Shown here in pieces: positions 30,992 to 39,767 of a DNA stretch of 64,000 bases. Numbering within the stretch: the first letter of the stretch is position 1; the number at the start of each line of letters is the position of its first letter. The DNA lies in the NCBI RefSeq assembly GCF_014904735.1, contig NZ_JACZCR010000003.1:124001-188000 (forward strand), given 5' to 3'. The position numbers and the translations under genes are program-made. The notes below the pieces were generated by a model. That model searched no databases. It was not told the origin of the DNA and saw only the letters and a list, made by a program, of their open reading frames with translations. The DNA is from Microbulbifer hainanensis (lineage in GTDB: Bacteria > Pseudomonadota > Gammaproteobacteria > Pseudomonadales > Cellvibrionaceae).

Positions 30992-31699
30992 GTGAACAAT
31001 GCCGAAAATCTTTTGCAAAACAATCAGTTAGCGGAACAGTCCAAACGCCAGCGGCTGAACCAGCTGCTCTCCCGGCCGGATATCTGGCAGGCCGCCAACG
31101 AACACCGGCGCCAGCGCAGCGGCATTGCCACCGGCTACAGCGGTCTCGACGCCCTGCTCGCCGGCCGCGGCTGGCCTCGCGGTGCCACCACCGAACTACT
31201 GGTCAACCAGTCCGGTATCGGCGAATTCTCCCTGCTGCTGCCGGCACTGGCTGCCATGACCCAGCGGGAACAGATGGTGGTTCTGGTCAACCCGCCGTAT
31301 ATCCCCTACGCCCCCGCCCTCGCCGCCGCCGGTGTGCGCCTGGAGAAGCTGCTGATCCTGCACCCGCACGGGCAAAAGGACGCACTCTGGGCCACCGAAC
31401 AGTCCCTGCAGTCCGGCTGCTGCGGCGCCCTGCTCAGCTGGCAGGGCAAGCAGGCACCGGCAGACAAGGACCTGCGCCGCCTGCAGGTTGCCGCCCGCGA
31501 GGGCGACTGCATTCACTTTCACTTCCGCCCACAGTCCAGCGCCGCCAGCCCGTCGCCGGCCAGCCTGCGCCTGCAGCTGCACAGCGACGGCGAACAGCTG
31601 GCGGTGCAGCTGCTGAAACAGCTCGGCGGCCAATCCGGCCAGCGCCTGCACCTGGCCCGCAGCCCCGACCTGGTCCGCCGCGACCGCCCACTGCACTGA
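30992..31699 (+). CDS. imuA: ImuA, RecA/SulA-like component of the translesion mutasome
   Basis: 235 residues from a GTG start with GGGGG upstream. A RecA-like fold begins IATGYSGLDALLAGRGWPRGATTELL, but the Walker A lysine region is replaced by NQSGIGEFSLLLPAL, as usual for ImuA. WATEQSLQSGCCGALLSW and HFHFRP are typical of the family. ImuA works with ImuB and DnaE2 in SOS-induced error-prone synthesis across lesions. It is the first gene after two LexA boxes; imuB starts 21 bases downstream. Confidence 0.92.
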   Translation: MNNAENLLQNNQLAEQSKRQRLNQLLSRPDIWQAANEHRRQRSGIATGYSGLDALLAGRGWPRGATTELLVNQSGIGEFSLLLPALAAMTQREQMVVLVNPPYIPYAPALAAAGVRLEKLLILHPHGQKDALWATEQSLQSGCCGALLSWQGKQAPADKDLRRLQVAAREGDCIHFHFRPQSSAASPSPASLRLQLHSDGEQLAVQLLKQLGGQSGQRLHLARSPDLVRRDRPLH

Positions 31700-31720
31700 C
31701 GGGCACGGGGAGCCGCCGCC

Positions 31721-33232
31721 ATGCTCTGGTTGTGTATTCAGTTTCCCAAGCTGCCGCTGGAAGTGCTGACCCGCGCCCAGCGCGAAGCCCCCCAGATCTG
31801 TGCCCAGGCTGTGGTGGAGCAGCAACTGGTCGTCGATGCCAACCGCACCGCCGCCGAGCGAGGCGTGGAGGCCGGACTCACTATCGCCACTGCCTGTGCC
31901 CTGTGCGCCGGCCTGAAACTGCTGTCCCGCGATGTTCAGCGGGAAACACAGATGCTGCAGCAGCTGGCCCAGTGGGGCTACAGCTTCACCCCGGTAGTCT
32001 CCCCCCAGGCCGCAGGCTCCCTCGACAGCGGCGACGACCGCTTCGCCTGCCTCTACCTGGAACTGAGCGGCTGTCTCAAGGCCAGTGGCGGACTGGCGCC
32101 ACTACTGCAACAGCTGCGCCGCGAGCTGCGCCAGATGCGTATCAGCCATTTTATGGGGCTCGGCCACAGCCCCAGTGCCGCCCGAATGCTCAGCCAGCTA
32201 CCCGAACACCGTCAGTGGCTGCGGGAAACCCAGACGCCGCCCACCCCACAGCAATGGCGCCAGTGGATCAGTTTCTCTCCCAGTAAACTGCTCGACTGCG
32301 ACCACAAGACCATCGCCAAGCTCTACGCCTGTGGCATCAAACGGGTCAGCCAGCTGCTGGCCATTCCGCTGTCGGAAGTGGGCAGCCGCTTCGGCCGCGG
32401 TTTTGTCGAATACCTCGCTCGCCTGAACGGCACCCGCCACGATCCGGTTCCCAGTTACGCACCGCCACCGGAGTTTCACAGCGAGCTGTTCTTCCCCAGC
32501 CCGCTGGACAACAGCGAACAGCTGCTGTTTCCCACCGGCCGGCTGGTGCGTGAACTCTACCAGCAGCTGCAGCGCCGTCAGCTCTACAGCCTGCAGCTGC
32601 GCTGGAAACTGGATTTCGGCCAGCTCGGCTGCAAGGTGTTCGGTGTGGAGCTGTCGCGGCCGATGTTGGATCCACAGCGACTGATTGCGCTGACCAAACT
32701 GCAGCTGGAACGGATCCAACTGGAACAGCCGATACAGGCCCTGAGCCTGACCTGCGACCAGCTACTGCCGCTGGAACAGGGACAGCTGGACGACGATCTC
32801 TTTGGTGAAAGCAGCCAGTTACAGCGCAGCCACCAGCTGCTGGACAAACTCCGCGCCCGCCTCGGCCACCAGGCACTCTCCGGGGTCACTCTGAAAGAGA
32901 GCCACCTGCCGGAACAGGCCTGGCAGAGCGCCGACACCCTGGTACTGCAGAGCAACCGCAGTGCAAAGGGTCACCAGCTGCAACCGGTCAATGCCCCCCG
33001 CCCCGCCTGGCTGCTGCCGCGGCCGGACAGGCTGCAGAGCCGCGAACACAAGCTCTTCTACCGCGGTGAAATCCAGCTGCTGCAGGGCCCGGAGCGCATC
33101 GATGGTTACTGGTGGCAGCACAGCCGCCACGCGCGGGATTACTACATCGCCCGCGGAGAGGAAGGGAGCCTCTACTGGGTGTATCAGGACCTGACCTCGG
33201 AGGACTGGTACCTGCACGGGCTCTACGCCTGA
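31721..33232 (+). CDS. imuB: ImuB, inactive Y-family polymerase-like mutasome subunit
   Basis: 503 residues with a DinB/UmuC-like fold. The catalytic acidic residues of active Y-family polymerases are absent: the first motif reads LWLCIQFPKLPLE and the second ACLYLELSGCLK in place of the S-x-D-E type. It is therefore an adaptor, as known for ImuB, which connects DnaE2 to the beta clamp. NSEQLLFP (about residue 260) resembles a clamp-binding peptide. It sits between imuA and dnaE2, 62 bases before the latter. Confidence 0.94.
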   Translation: MLWLCIQFPKLPLEVLTRAQREAPQICAQAVVEQQLVVDANRTAAERGVEAGLTIATACALCAGLKLLSRDVQRETQMLQQLAQWGYSFTPVVSPQAAGSLDSGDDRFACLYLELSGCLKASGGLAPLLQQLRRELRQMRISHFMGLGHSPSAARMLSQLPEHRQWLRETQTPPTPQQWRQWISFSPSKLLDCDHKTIAKLYACGIKRVSQLLAIPLSEVGSRFGRGFVEYLARLNGTRHDPVPSYAPPPEFHSELFFPSPLDNSEQLLFPTGRLVRELYQQLQRRQLYSLQLRWKLDFGQLGCKVFGVELSRPMLDPQRLIALTKLQLERIQLEQPIQALSLTCDQLLPLEQGQLDDDLFGESSQLQRSHQLLDKLRARLGHQALSGVTLKESHLPEQAWQSADTLVLQSNRSAKGHQLQPVNAPRPAWLLPRPDRLQSREHKLFYRGEIQLLQGPERIDGYWWQHSRHARDYYIARGEEGSLYWVYQDLTSEDWYLHGLYA

Positions 33233-33294
33233 ACCAATGATTTGCGCCCGGCCGGCAACCGTCGGCACGGCCAACCGAGCATTACCCTCCTTCC

Positions 33295-36200
33295 ATGCAG
33301 TACGCCGAACTCTTCTGCCAGACCAACTTCTCCTTCCTGCAGGGGGCTTCGCACCCGCAGGAACTGATCCAGACTGCACACCAACTCGGCTACCGGGCCC
33401 TGGCCATCACCGACGAGTGCTCCCTGTCGGGCGTCGTCCGCGCCTATCGGGAGCTGGAAAACCTGAAATCTGCCGGCAGCCAGCTCAAGCTGATCTGCGG
33501 CAGTCTCTTCCGCCTGCAGGAAGAGGGGCAACAGGTCGTACTGCTTGCACCAGACAAGACCGCTTACAGCGAACTGTGCCAGGTCATTTCAACCTCGCGC
33601 CTGCGTGCCGAAAAGGGCCACTACCAGACCCACCTCGCCGACCTCACCAGATACTGTCGAACCTGTATCGCCATCTGGCTGCCACAACGAACACCACTGG
33701 CGATGCCCGCCGAATTGCGCACAGTTTTCAGCGGCCGCCTGTATATTGCCTTCACCAATCACCTGCTGCCCAAACAGAACCGGCACAGTACCGAACTGAT
33801 CGAGTTTGCCCGCGCTGAACAGTTGCCGCTGGTCGCCACCAATGCCGTACTGATGCACTGCCGCAGCCGCAAACCCCTGCAGGACGTGCTCAATGCCACC
33901 TATCACAGCTGCACGCTGGAACAGCTGGGCTACCGCCTGGAGCAGAATGCCGAGCGCTATCTGCGCACACTGGAAGATATCGCAGCGCTCTACCCGAAGC
34001 AGGCTATCGATAACACGCTCGCCGTCGCCGACCGCTGCCACTTCAGCCTTGTCGAGCTCCGCTATCAGTATCCATCGGAAGTCGTCCCGCCGGAAAAACA
34101 GGTCAGCGCCTACCTTCGTGAACTGGTCGAAGAAGGCACCAGAATCCGCTGGCCCCAGGGACCCTCAGCACGGATCGCAGAACAGATCGAAAAAGAACTC
34201 CGCATCATTGCCGAGCTGGAATACGAGCACTATTTCCTGACCATTCACGATATCGTCCACTATGCCCGCAGCCAGCACATCCTCTATCAGGGGCGCGGTT
34301 CCGCCGCCAACTCCGTGGTCTGCTATTGCCTGTTCATCACCGAAATCGATCCCCACAAGATCGGTCTGCTGTTCGAGCGCTTTATCTCCCGCGAGCGCAA
34401 CGAGCCACCAGATATCGATGTCGATTTCGAACACGAAAGGCGCGAAGAGATCATCCAGTACATTTACCGGAAATACGGGCGCGAGCGCGCCGGTCTCGCC
34501 GCGACAAAAATAACCTATCGCTTCAAGAGCGCACTGCGCGATATCGGCAAGGCACTCGGTATCGGCTCGGCCACCGTCGAACAGCTGATCGCCGAGCGCG
34601 CCTGGTGGGACAAACTGGAGGACTTCCCCCAGCAGATGCAGAAAGTCGGTATCGATCCGGCCAGCACCACCGGCCGCGCCCTGCCGCAATTGCTGGAACA
34701 GATCTACGGCTTCCCCCGGCATCTGTCCCAGCATGTCGGTGGCTTCGTGATTACCGAACAGCCGCTACACACGCTGGTGCCCATCGAAAATGCTGCGATG
34801 GAAGACCGCACCATCGTGCAGTGGGACAAGGAGGACATCGAAGACCTGAAGTTAATGAAGGTGGATGTGCTCGCACTCGGTATGCTTACCGCCCTGCGCA
34901 AGTCCCTGACGTATATTGCCCTCTACGGCCCGCGCCTGCGCTTGCAGGACATCCCGCCGGAAGACCCCGCGGTCTACGCAATGCTATGCCGCGCCGATAC
35001 GGTCGGCGTCTTTCAGGTGGAATCGCGCGCGCAGATGAGCATGCTACCGCGACTGCAACCGCAGAATTTCTACGAACTCACCATTGAAATTGCCATCGTC
35101 CGCCCTGGCCCCATCCAGGGGGGTATGGTGCATCCCTACCTGAAACGCAAGCAGGGCCTGGAACCGGTTACCTACCCCCATGAGAACCTGAAACCAGTGC
35201 TCGAACGCACCAAGGGCGTCCCCATTTTCCAGGAGCAGGTCATCCAGCTTTCCATGGTCGCCGCCGGTTTCAGCGGTGGCGAGGCCGACGAGCTGCGCCG
35301 CGCCATGGCCAGCTGGGGTAAAAACGGCAACCTGGTCAAGTTCAAGGACAAACTGATCCTGGGCATGCGCAGCAACGGCTACCGCGCCGACTTCGCCGAA
35401 CAGCTGTTCAACCAGATGAAGGGGTTCGGTTCCTACGGTTTCCCCGAATCCCACTCCGCCAGCTTTGCCCTGCTCGCTTACTTCTCTGCCTGGATCAAGC
35501 GCCACCACCCGGCAGCCTTCTACTGCGGCCTGCTCAACAGCCAGCCCATGGGCTTCTACGCCCCAGCCCAACTGGTCTACGACGCCCAGCGCCACGACGT
35601 GAAAGTGCTACCCATCGACGTGCTCTACAGCCATTGGGCACACCGCCTGGAGACAAACTCCGACCGGGCGCCCGAAACCAACGCGCCCACCGGCACCTCG
35701 CCATCACCCCGACGCAGACTGCCCCCTCCAAAATCAGCGGAGCCAACAGCGGCAAACATGCAGCCCGCCCTCCGTCTGGGGCTGCGCCTGATCAAAGGCC
35801 TGGACGAAACGACAGCCAGTACAATCCTCGAGCGGAGAGAAGCGGATACATTCATCTCCGTTAGCCACTTCCGCACGCTGACCCAGCTCCACCGGGACCA
35901 GCTCGCCGCCCTCGCCAGCGCCGACGCCTTCAAAAGCCTCAGCCGCAACCGCTACCTGGATACCTGGCAATCACTCGACAGCGAAAGCAGCGCTCAGGCG
36001 GATACCCAGCACAACCCGGGCAACTCCACCGAGGACAACACCTACAGCGACTACGCCAGCACCGGCCTCACCCTGCGCGAACACCCGATTGCCCTGCTGC
36101 GCAAGCGGGATAAATATCGCCACTTCGCGAAAGCGCGGGACCTTGCCCACTATAAAAATGGCCAACCGGTTACCGTCATCGGGCTGGTTACCTGCCGGCA

Positions 36201-36456
36201 GCGGCCGGGGAGTGCTTCGGGGGTGATGTTTCTGACACTGGAGGACGAAACCGGGGTGGTCAATATCGTGCTGTGGGAACAGGTGCAACAGCGTTATAGA
36301 GTGGAAATCAAGCGAGGCAATATTCTGAAAATCAGTGGAACGTTACAATTCAATACCGGGCAGAACGAAAAAGGCTATTCAGTGATTCATCTCGTCGGAC
36401 AGAGCATTCATTGCCTGGAGTGGAGGGAAATTCAGGCCGTGAGAAGTTTTCATTAA
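33295..36456 (+). CDS. dnaE2: error-prone DNA polymerase III alpha-like DnaE2
   Basis: 1053 residues. The PHP domain starts YAELFCQTNFSFLQGASHP. The polymerase core has GRGSAANSVVCY, the catalytic aspartates D373/D375 in PDIDVDF, and the third in MKVDVLALGM. An OB-fold region is near the C-terminus (VTVIGLVTCRQRPGSASGV). It copies damaged DNA with ImuA/ImuB. About residues 782-822 form a Pro/Ser/Thr-rich insert (NAPTGTSPSPRRRLPPP), and a second polar insert precedes the OB fold. The bases before the ATG are pyrimidine-rich with no Shine-Dalgarno, so translation may depend on coupling from imuB. Confidence 0.96.
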   Translation: MQYAELFCQTNFSFLQGASHPQELIQTAHQLGYRALAITDECSLSGVVRAYRELENLKSAGSQLKLICGSLFRLQEEGQQVVLLAPDKTAYSELCQVISTSRLRAEKGHYQTHLADLTRYCRTCIAIWLPQRTPLAMPAELRTVFSGRLYIAFTNHLLPKQNRHSTELIEFARAEQLPLVATNAVLMHCRSRKPLQDVLNATYHSCTLEQLGYRLEQNAERYLRTLEDIAALYPKQAIDNTLAVADRCHFSLVELRYQYPSEVVPPEKQVSAYLRELVEEGTRIRWPQGPSARIAEQIEKELRIIAELEYEHYFLTIHDIVHYARSQHILYQGRGSAANSVVCYCLFITEIDPHKIGLLFERFISRERNEPPDIDVDFEHERREEIIQYIYRKYGRERAGLAATKITYRFKSALRDIGKALGIGSATVEQLIAERAWWDKLEDFPQQMQKVGIDPASTTGRALPQLLEQIYGFPRHLSQHVGGFVITEQPLHTLVPIENAAMEDRTIVQWDKEDIEDLKLMKVDVLALGMLTALRKSLTYIALYGPRLRLQDIPPEDPAVYAMLCRADTVGVFQVESRAQMSMLPRLQPQNFYELTIEIAIVRPGPIQGGMVHPYLKRKQGLEPVTYPHENLKPVLERTKGVPIFQEQVIQLSMVAAGFSGGEADELRRAMASWGKNGNLVKFKDKLILGMRSNGYRADFAEQLFNQMKGFGSYGFPESHSASFALLAYFSAWIKRHHPAAFYCGLLNSQPMGFYAPAQLVYDAQRHDVKVLPIDVLYSHWAHRLETNSDRAPETNAPTGTSPSPRRRLPPPKSAEPTAANMQPALRLGLRLIKGLDETTASTILERREADTFISVSHFRTLTQLHRDQLAALASADAFKSLSRNRYLDTWQSLDSESSAQADTQHNPGNSTEDNTYSDYASTGLTLREHPIALLRKRDKYRHFAKARDLAHYKNGQPVTVIGLVTCRQRPGSASGVMFLTLEDETGVVNIVLWEQVQQRYRVEIKRGNILKISGTLQFNTGQNEKGYSVIHLVGQSIHCLEWREIQAVRSFH

Positions 36457-36460
36457 GAAT

Positions 36461-36892
36461 GCACAATGGGGCCGGATAACTGGCCCACGCGAAGCCTTCC
36501 AAACTGCCAACCAACGGCTTGCGCGTTTCAACGGGCTTTCACTGGGTGCAACGCGACAGTGATAACCAATAACTCCCAGTGCCCACAAGAACCGCCTTGT
36601 AGCGGCCACGGAATAAAGAGCCAACCTGGCGAAGATGACGATTAAAACATTGTGCATAGACGCCATTAATATATCGCATCGCCCAGCCCAAATTACCGCG
36701 CGGCCTGTGCATCAACAAATAGCAATGATTATCCACCAGGTAATAGAACTCAGCTGCAGGCCAGTGCACCGGTGCACTTCACCCTGTATATCGAGAGCAG
36801 TCGCTATTGCAAACAATGGCCTATCAGACCAATCCACGATTCATCACGTGGTACCAGGCTACGGAAAACTCCAGATTTAGTGTGCGGCTCAC
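36461..36892 (-). pseudogene. decayed REP-associated tyrosine transposase (RAYT, IS200-like)
   Basis: A single reading frame of 144 codons from a GTG at 36892 encodes VSRTLNLEFSVAWYHVMNRG, then two stops, a residue block ending in another stop, and then the Y1-transposase body YYLVDNHCYLLM, GNLGWAMRYINGVYAQCFNR and GSLFRGRYKAVLV. A fourth stop and KPVETRKPLVG...FAWASYPAPLC follow. The H-x-H metal motif (normally DNHYHLL) has become DNHCYLL. About ten residues seem lost before the YLVDNH block. The remnant abuts the end of dnaE2 tail to tail. The frame is preserved despite stops, so the decay is mainly by point mutation. Confidence 0.82.
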
Positions 36893-36966
36893 AGGAAAAG
36901 CGCAGATACCAAAACCGTTATGTCAAAATTTCATTGTCTTTTTCTCGAGGCGCCAGCCTCGTGCAC

Positions 36967-36998
36967 AAAAAAATCCCCGCAAGAGCGGGGATTTTTTA
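36967..36998 (-). terminator. rho-independent terminator after pilA
   Basis: ATCCCCGC-AAGA-GCGGGGAT with A7 on one side and T6 on the other, 56 bases beyond the pilA stop. It is symmetrical and probably works both ways. Confidence 0.92.
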
Positions 36999-37053
36999 AA
37001 AGGAATCCGGTCAGGTAAAGTCAAATTTCAAGACTTAACCCCTCCAGCCCTTA

Positions 37054-37500
37054 TTATGCACGGCACTGAGCCGGACGGTACTTGGCAGACAGCGTACCAG
37101 TGGTGCAATCCCATTCGATGGAACCGCCAGCCGGAATAGTAGAGTCAGCAGCAGTACCAGCAAGAGCAGCACCGCCAGACGTCGGTACAAAGATTATGGT
37201 CTTACCACCTTCAATAGCAGCGGTTGTGGTAACAGTAATGGAACCGGTTGCTTGGTCAATAACCACAGTGTCAATGTTGTCAGTTTTTGCAGGTGCTGTG
37301 AAACCAGCATCAAACGCCTTGCCGTTTGCAGCATTCTCGGCAACGGTAACCTTGGCACCACTGGCCAGAACCAGGCCCTCGGAAACCTTCGCGCGAATGG
37401 TGTAGTCCTGATACGCCGGCAGCGCTACCGCAGCCAGAATACCGATGATCGCAACCACGATCATCAATTCAATAAGAGTAAAACCCTGTTGCTTTTTCAT
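37054..37500 (-). CDS. pilA: type IV major pilin
   Basis: 148 residues. The prepilin leader MKKQQG is cut by PilD before [18 protein letters not shown], with glutamate at mature position 5 and a long hydrophobic helix. The C-terminal pair of cysteines (WDCTTG ... PAQCRA) closes the usual D-loop. The start follows GGAG. The gene is divergent from pilBCD, as in Pseudomonas, and is preceded by a sigma-54-type promoter, so it is likely under PilS/PilR control. The rest of the mature pilin is Ala/Thr-rich and of low complexity. Confidence 0.95.
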   Translation of the reverse strand: MKKQQGFTLIELMIVVAIIGILAAVALPAYQDYTIRAKVSEGLVLASGAKVTVAENAANGKAFDAGFTAPAKTDNIDTVVIDQATGSITVTTTAAIEGGKTIIFVPTSGGAALAGTAADSTIPAGGSIEWDCTTGTLSAKYRPAQCRA

Positions 37501-37581
37501 TGTAACCGTCTCCATACAGACTTTTGGTTTTTTGAAAATCCCTGAAGGGATGGCATCCCGTGAGGAAGTCGCGAAACAAGA

Positions 37582-37600
37582 TACAAGCTTTGTGCCAATT
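37582..37600 (-). promoter_or_regulatory. sigma-54-like (-24/-12) promoter of pilA
   Basis: On the minus strand TTGGCAC-AAAGC-TTGT fits the TGGCAC-N5-TTGC consensus with one change at the -12 position. It lies 82-100 bases before the pilA ATG, giving a leader of about 70 bases. pilA of Pseudomonas is the known precedent. Confidence 0.65.
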
Positions 37601-37688
37601 CTGGCAAGCGCCAAATCCAACATAAGAATCAGGAATGAGAGGAAAGTCATACGCCATACTGCGAATAAATTTTAACCGCCCTCGCCAG

Positions 37689-37725
37689 CTGACAAGCCGC
37701 TGCAATCTACTGACAAAAATTGTCA
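37689..37725. promoter_or_regulatory. candidate PilR activator sites upstream of pilA
   Basis: Direct repeats CTGACAA at 37689-37695 and 37710-37716 (21 bases apart) read TTGTCAG toward pilA. The second is part of the palindrome TGACAA-AAA-TTGTCA (37711-37725). They lie roughly 95-140 bases upstream of the -24/-12 element, where an enhancer-binding protein would bind. Reported PilR sites contain TGTC. Confidence 0.5.
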
Positions 37726-37775
37726 TCATTCAACATATTCGAGCATCCAACCGAGCTCACAAGTTTTCGAGTTGG

Positions 37776-37805
37776 TCCCCTTAAGTCATTGGCTCACTAA
37801 GGGGA
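37776..37805 (+). other. hairpin in the pilB leader
   Basis: TCCCCTTA pairs with TAAGGGGA around a 14-base loop whose ends (AGT/ACT) can extend the stem. It ends 118 bases before pilB. It is either a structured 5' UTR element or an operator. Apart from the pilA promoter, the activator sites and this element, the 423-base pilA-pilB gap shows nothing. Confidence 0.45.
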
Positions 37806-37923
37806 TTTCGCTATATTGGCCCTCTTGAATATCGCTTTAACGAGTGATCGAGCGACACTTGACGAGCAAAAAACGAACTGTTCGCACCCAACAATTTGAA
37901 CAATTATTAAACGCGGTTTCTGA

Positions 37924-39636
37924 ATGAGCAGCACACCCCTGAGCGGACTGGCCAAGCGGCTGGTGGCCGACCAGATCCTGGACGAGGCCACCGCGTCATC
38001 GGCAGCCAAGGCCGCCCGCCGTGAAAACCAGACCTTCGCGCAACATGCGGTGGAAACCAAGCTTGTAAAAAGCCGCGAGTTGGCCAGCATTGCCGCCCAC
38101 GCCTTCGGATCCCCGCTCTTCGACCTGAGTAGCTATAACTTCGACCTGATCCCCAAAGACCTGGTTGATGACAAACTGATCAGCAAGCATTTTGCCCTCC
38201 CTCTTTATAAGAGGGGGAATCGCCTGTTTGTCGCCGTCGCCGACCCGACCAACCTCGCCGGCCTTGACGAGATCAACTTCAATACCGGCCTTAATACCGA
38301 TGCCGTACTGGTAGAAGCGGACAAGCTCGCCAAGGCCATAGAAAGCTATCTGTCGGACAGCGGCGATATCGGTGGTGGCCTGGAGGGCATGGATGACGAA
38401 GAGCTCGATGCGCTGGAAGTCGGCTCCGACGATTCCGGCCCCAAGGATGATGACGACCCCGGTGGCGACGAAGCCCCAGTTGTACGGTTTGTAAACAAGG
38501 TATTGCTGGATGCGATCCGTACGGGGGCCTCGGATATCCATTTCGAGCCCTACGAGAAAACCTATCGGGTACGCCTGCGCACCGACGGCGTACTCCATGA
38601 AGTGGCCAAACCGCCCATCCAGCTGGCCGCTCGGATATCAGCCCGCCTGAAAGTCATGTCCAAAATGGATATCTCCGAGCGTCGAGTTCCGCAGGACGGC
38701 CGCATCAAGATGAAGCTGTCCAAGACCAAGGCCATCGACTTCCGGGTCAACAGCCTGCCGACACTGTGGGGCGAGAAGATCGTGCTGCGGATCCTGGATC
38801 CATCTTCGGCCAAACTAGGTATTGATGCCCTGGGTTATGAAGACGAGCAGAAGAAGATCTATATGGATGCCCTGGCCCAGCCCCAGGGTATGATTCTGGT
38901 GACTGGCCCAACCGGTTCCGGTAAAACAGTCTCCCTTTATACCGGCCTGAATATCCTCAATACGCCTGAGCGCAATATTTCAACGGCGGAAGATCCAGTG
39001 GAGATCAACTTGGAGGGCATTAACCAGGTCAACGTCTCCAATAAAGTCGGCCTGAACTTTGCCGAAGCCCTGCGCTCCTTCCTGCGACAGGATCCGGATA
39101 TCGTGATGGTGGGGGAGATTCGGGATCTCGAAACTGCGGAAATTGCCATCAAGGCTGCCCAGACCGGGCACTTGGTGCTTTCCACCTTGCACACCAACTC
39201 GGCACCAGAAACGTTGACTCGCTTGATGAATATGGGAGTTCCGACCTTCAATATCGCCACCTCCGTCAGCGTTATTATCGCCCAGCGCTTGGCCCGACGG
39301 CTGTGCAACGAGTGTAAGAAACCGATCACTCTGCCCGAAGAAGTGCTTAAAGAAGAAGGATTCGACGCGGTAACAATCGAGCGGAAAGAATGGAAGGTCT
39401 ACCAACCGGTCGGCTGTGAGCACTGCTCCAAGGGCTATAAAGGGCGGGTTGGTGTCTATGAGGTGGTTCGCATCACCGATGGCATTTCCAGAATTATAAT
39501 GGAGGGAGGTAACTCCATTCAGATTGCCGACCAGGCGCGCAAGGAAGGCTTCAATAACCTACGGACTTCCGCGCTGCGGAAAGTGGTGATGGGGATTACC
39601 AGCCTCGAGGAGGCAAACCGGGTCACCAACGATTAA
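37924..39636 (+). CDS. pilB: type IV pilus assembly ATPase
   Basis: 570 residues. An N-terminal MshEN-type domain (to about 150) precedes an acidic linker (DDSGPKDDDDPGGDEAP). The AAA+ extension-ATPase core has Walker A GPTGSGKT, Asp and Walker B boxes around RQDPDIVMVGEIRD, and the His box GHLVLSTLHTNSA. A zinc-binding four-cysteine motif (CNECKKP ... CEHCSKG) is also present. It powers pilus extension from the cytoplasmic face. It is first in the pilBCD operon. Confidence 0.97.
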   Translation: MSSTPLSGLAKRLVADQILDEATASSAAKAARRENQTFAQHAVETKLVKSRELASIAAHAFGSPLFDLSSYNFDLIPKDLVDDKLISKHFALPLYKRGNRLFVAVADPTNLAGLDEINFNTGLNTDAVLVEADKLAKAIESYLSDSGDIGGGLEGMDDEELDALEVGSDDSGPKDDDDPGGDEAPVVRFVNKVLLDAIRTGASDIHFEPYEKTYRVRLRTDGVLHEVAKPPIQLAARISARLKVMSKMDISERRVPQDGRIKMKLSKTKAIDFRVNSLPTLWGEKIVLRILDPSSAKLGIDALGYEDEQKKIYMDALAQPQGMILVTGPTGSGKTVSLYTGLNILNTPERNISTAEDPVEINLEGINQVNVSNKVGLNFAEALRSFLRQDPDIVMVGEIRDLETAEIAIKAAQTGHLVLSTLHTNSAPETLTRLMNMGVPTFNIATSVSVIIAQRLARRLCNECKKPITLPEEVLKEEGFDAVTIERKEWKVYQPVGCEHCSKGYKGRVGVYEVVRITDGISRIIMEGGNSIQIADQARKEGFNNLRTSALRKVVMGITSLEEANRVTND

Positions 39637-39680
39637 ATACAAAGAATACTGGGGGCACACATCCGAGCTCTCGAGTTTCT

Positions 39681-39707
39681 GGATTCCGGCCTACTCCGGA
39701 ATAACAA
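39681..39707. repeat. REP-like imperfect palindrome, copy A
   Basis: ATTCCGG-CCTACT-CCGGAAT within GGATTCCGG...AATAACAA, in the pilB-pilC gap. Similar elements lie at 41881 and 44572. A second hairpin, CGCGGC-GCCAAA-GCCGCG, follows at about 39726-39743. The two may modulate pilC relative to pilB. Confidence 0.5.
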
Positions 39708-39767
39708 TATTTAAATACGACAAAGGCGCGGCGCCAAAGCCGCGATAATAAATACGGGAATACAACC

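Noticed and set aside
36379-36666. Alternative minus-strand frame of 95 codons across the dnaE2 end
   Set aside because: It runs through the end of dnaE2 and has no recognisable motif; the neighbouring frame carries the transposase similarity.
37650-37923. tRNA gene in the pilA-pilB gap, as in some Pseudomonas pil loci
   Set aside because: No cloverleaf arms or T-loop consensus could be found on either strand.
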